From positions 1-8,488 of the forward strand of contig CAMLIT010000154.1 of assembly GCA_946480295.1 (NCBI GenBank): a stretch of 8,488 nucleotides of DNA, read 5' to 3'. Within the stretch, counting starts at the first letter, position 1; the number at the start of each line of letters is the position of its first letter. Positions 6,301-8,488 of this stretch are shown here, in pieces. The notes below the pieces were generated by a model. It searched no databases. It worked only from the letters and a program-made list of their open reading frames with translations, and had not been told where the DNA came from. The translations under genes and the position numbers were made by a program. This DNA comes from an uncultured Gemmatimonadota bacterium. GTDB taxonomy: Bacteria; Gemmatimonadota; Gemmatimonadetes; Gemmatimonadales; Gemmatimonadaceae.

Positions 6301-8488
6301 TCAGGCGACCAAGCCCCGCAGCGCCCGGACGAGTCCGTCGAGCATCGGTGCCCCACCCAGCCGCGTCAGCTTCAACGACAGGGGGACAGCCCGGCGCACT
6401 TCAGCCTGGAACTGCACTTCGTGAAAGGCCGCGGACAGCCCCTTCATTCGAGGCGCCGCAGATTCCCGAAAATTAACACGCGCTTCGTTCCCCCGCACAA
6501 GGATGCCTTCTATCCCCAGCTGGCCGCCGACGATCCGTAGCTGGGCGAGGGCCAGCATCGCCTCGGCGGTGGGCGGAAGCGGACCGAACCGGTCGCGCAG
6601 CTCCACCCGCAGCGCCTCGATCTCGCGCGGATCCTCGATCCGCGACAGCCGGCGGTAGATGTCCAGCTTCGCGTCCGCGGACACGACGTAATCGTCGGGC
6701 AGGTAGTTCGGGACGTCCACGGTCACGTCGGAGGGCGTCGGCTTCGGGGCGCGGTCGCCGTCCATCAGGCGCTTGACCGTGTCCTCGAGCATGCGGAGGT
6801 AGAGGTCGAAGCCGACGGCGTGGACGAAGCCGGACTGCTCGGGGCCGAGGATGTTGCCGGCGCCGCGGAGCTCCAGGTCCTTGAGGGCGATGCGATAGCC
6901 GGCCCCCAGCTCGGTGTGGTGCTCCAGCACCTCGAGCCGCCGCTCGGCGTCCTTGTCCACCTGGTCGGGGACGAGGAGGTAGCAGTAGGCGCGGCGGTGG
7001 GAGCGGCCGACGCGCCCGCGGAGCTGGTAGAGCTGCGCGAGGCCGAAGTGGTCGGCGCGGTTGATGAACATCGTGTTCGCGTTAGGCACGTCGAGGCCGC
7101 TCTCGACGATCATCGTCGAGACGAGGACGTCGACCGCGCCACTGACGAAGCGGTGCATCACCGCCTCGAGGTCCTTCTCCCGCATCTGGCCGTGCGCGAC
7201 GGCGATGCGGGCGCGCGGCACGATGCGCTGGATGTGGTCGGCGACGCCCTGGATCGTCTCGATGCGGTTGTGGACGAAGAAGACCTGGCCGCCGCGATCG
7301 AGCTCGCGCGAGATCCCCTCGTCGATCAGCGCGTCGTCCCACGGCTCGACATAGGTGAGCACGGGCGACCGGTCGCGCGGCGGCGTCTGCATGAGCGTCA
7401 TGTCGCGCAGGCCGGCGAGCGACATGTGGAGCGTGCGCGGGATCGGCGTCGCCGTGAGGGTGAGGACGTCGGTCTCGAGCTTGAGCTCCTTGAGCCGCTC
7501 CTTGTGCTTCACGCCGAAGCGGTGCTCCTCGTCGACGATGATGAGGCCGAGCCCCTGGAACTTGACGTCGGGGCTGAGGAGGCGATGGGTGCCGACGACG
7601 ACGTCCACCTTCCCCTCGGCGAGCTCGCCGATGATCACCGCCTGCTCCTTCGCCGTCTGGAAGCGGCTCATCGCCGCGATGCGGATGGGGAAGTCGGCGA
7701 GCCGGTCGCCGAAGGTGCGCAGGTGCTGGTCGGCGAGGATGGTGGTCGGCACGAGGACGGCGACCTGCCGCCCCGACTGCACGGCCTTGAACGCGGCGCG
7801 CACGGCGATCTCGGTCTTGCCGTAGCCGACGTCGCCGACGAGGAGGCGGTCCATGGGGCGCGAGCTCTCCATGTCGCGCTTGACCTCGACGGTCGCGGTG
7901 CGCTGGTCGGGGGTATCCTCGAAGAGGAAGGACGACTCGAGCTGGCGCTGCCAGGGCGTGTCGGAGACGTGGGGCGGGCGCGTGGCCATCTTCCGCCGCG
8001 CGTAGAGGTCGAGCAGCTCGACCGTCATCTCCTGGATGGCGGCGCGCGTCTTGTCGCGCTGCTGCGCCCACCGCTTCCCGCCGAGCTTGTGCAGCCGCGG
8101 CGGGGGGAGCTCGTCGGAGACGTCGGTGGCCGAGCGATAGCGCTCGAGCTGGTCGATGCGATAGAGCGGGACGTTGAGCCGGTCGCCGCCCTCGTACTCG
8201 ACGACCGCGACCTCGACGGCGCTCTCGCGCACGAACATGGTCTCGATGCCGCGGTAGATCCCGACGCCGTGCTCGAGGTGGACGACGTAGTCGCCGGGCT
8301 TGATCTCGAGGGTGTCGAGGGTGATCCCGGTCGCATAACGACGCGGCCGCCGGATGCGCCGCTCGCGGCGGAAGATCTCGTGGTCGGTGAGGATGCGGAG
8401 CGCGGGACGCGGCACGCGGTCCGCGCGGGAGGCGGGGGGGGGGGCGCGGGGGGGGCGCGCGCCGGGGCCGTGGCCCCCCCCCCCGAGC
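6301..8488 (-). CDS. mfd: Transcription-repair coupling factor Mfd, C-terminal part (5' end off window)
   Basis: Mfd is a cytoplasmic ATP-driven DNA translocase that displaces RNA polymerase stalled at lesions and recruits UvrA. Numbering from the GTG codon at 8415, the RNA-polymerase-interaction (CarD-like) domain is at about 37-100 (GDYVVHLEHGVGIYRG). The linker LHKLGGKRW is at about 108-116. Helicase motor 1 has Walker A GDVGYGKTE (194-202, Lys200), DEEH (295-298) and TATPIPRTL (321-329). Motor 2 has HGQMREKDLE (408-417) and QLRGRVGRSHRRAYCYLL (464-481). The C-terminal Mfd domain is at about 565-670 (PNYLPDDYVV). E. coli Mfd has 1148 aa; the missing part is the N-terminal UvrB-like and UvrA-binding region. 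The frame stays open to 8488, so the GTG at 8415 is internal, not a start. The last ~55 bases are G/C homopolymers that translate to Pro/Gly/Arg/Ala and should not be trusted. Confidence 0.96.
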   Translation of the reverse strand, partial: LGGGGHGPGARPPRAPPPASRADRVPRPALRILTDHEIFRRERRIRRPRRYATGITLDTLEIKPGDYVVHLEHGVGIYRGIETMFVRESAVEVAVVEYEGGDRLNVPLYRIDQLERYRSATDVSDELPPPRLHKLGGKRWAQQRDKTRAAIQEMTVELLDLYARRKMATRPPHVSDTPWQRQLESSFLFEDTPDQRTATVEVKRDMESSRPMDRLLVGDVGYGKTEIAVRAAFKAVQSGRQVAVLVPTTILADQHLRTFGDRLADFPIRIAAMSRFQTAKEQAVIIGELAEGKVDVVVGTHRLLSPDVKFQGLGLIIVDEEHRFGVKHKERLKELKLETDVLTLTATPIPRTLHMSLAGLRDMTLMQTPPRDRSPVLTYVEPWDDALIDEGISRELDRGGQVFFVHNRIETIQGVADHIQRIVPRARIAVAHGQMREKDLEAVMHRFVSGAVDVLVSTMIVESGLDVPNANTMFINRADHFGLAQLYQLRGRVGRSHRRAYCYLLVPDQVDKDAERRLEVLEHHTELGAGYRIALKDLELRGAGNILGPEQSGFVHAVGFDLYLRMLEDTVKRLMDGDRAPKPTPSDVTVDVPNYLPDDYVVSADAKLDIYRRLSRIEDPREIEALRVELRDRFGPLPPTAEAMLALAQLRIVGGQLGIEGILVRGNEARVNFRESAAPRMKGLSAAFHEVQFQAEVRRAVPLSLKLTRLGGAPMLDGLVRALRGLVA
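8434..8484. other. G/C homopolymer runs at window edge, probable sequence artefact
   Basis: The stretch contains an 11-G run (8434-8444), an 8-G run (8448-8455) and an 11-C run (8474-8484), with almost no A or T. Nothing similar occurs inside the other genes. It falls in the mfd reading frame but encodes no recognisable Mfd sequence. It looks like low-quality sequence at a contig end rather than biology. Confidence 0.6.

Noticed and set aside
5114..6424. Long + strand open frame (436 codons) opposite the foldase lipoprotein and the end of mfd
   Set aside because: Low-complexity Leu/Arg/Gly/Val composition with no motif; a shadow of strong third-position GC bias on the true strand.

Overview
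The window is GC-rich bacterial DNA with a strong G/C bias at third codon positions. It is almost fully coding and carries ordinary housekeeping and envelope genes. Two lipoprotein signal peptides with lipoboxes, a SurA-type periplasmic chaperone and the surA-pdxA adjacency (known from proteobacteria) point to a diderm. High GC, the gene set and the intergenic heptad repeats fit Gemmatimonadota best. That assignment is an inference from memory and was not tested by a search. The right edge runs into G and C homopolymers and looks like a contig end, so the source may be a metagenome assembly.

Layout, left to right. Positions 1-710 (+) hold the 3' part of a CorC/HlyC-type protein (CBS pair plus CorC_HlyC domain). 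After a 20-bp convergent gap, every other gene is on the minus strand. In transcription order these are mfd (transcription-repair coupling factor, 5' end off the window), a lipid-anchored parvulin foldase, a SurA-like periplasmic chaperone, pdxA (vitamin B6 synthesis) and a lipid-anchored M28 zinc peptidase. Spacings are 56, 60, 8 and 193 bp. The surA-pdxA pair is tight and probably cotranscribed. The two foldases are successive and may work together on secreted and outer-membrane proteins. No stretch over 300 bases lacks a gene.

The most unusual DNA is the 193-bp gap between pdxA and the peptidase gene. It is filled from stop codon to start codon by a composite, nearly palindromic element built on 7-base periodicity. 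G-rich heptads lie at each outer end in inverted orientation. Inside them are GTCGTTG-like heptads in inverted orientation, and at the centre a perfect 16-bp inverted repeat around a 14-nt loop. It looks like a dispersed intergenic repeat rather than a gene. It abuts the peptidase start codon and leaves no Shine-Dalgarno sequence there.

The second notable point is the SurA-like protein. Its two parvulin-like domains appear to have lost opposite halves of the catalytic histidine pair, while the neighbouring lipoprotein keeps both. No mobile-element gene, RNA gene, CRISPR array or defence system was seen.
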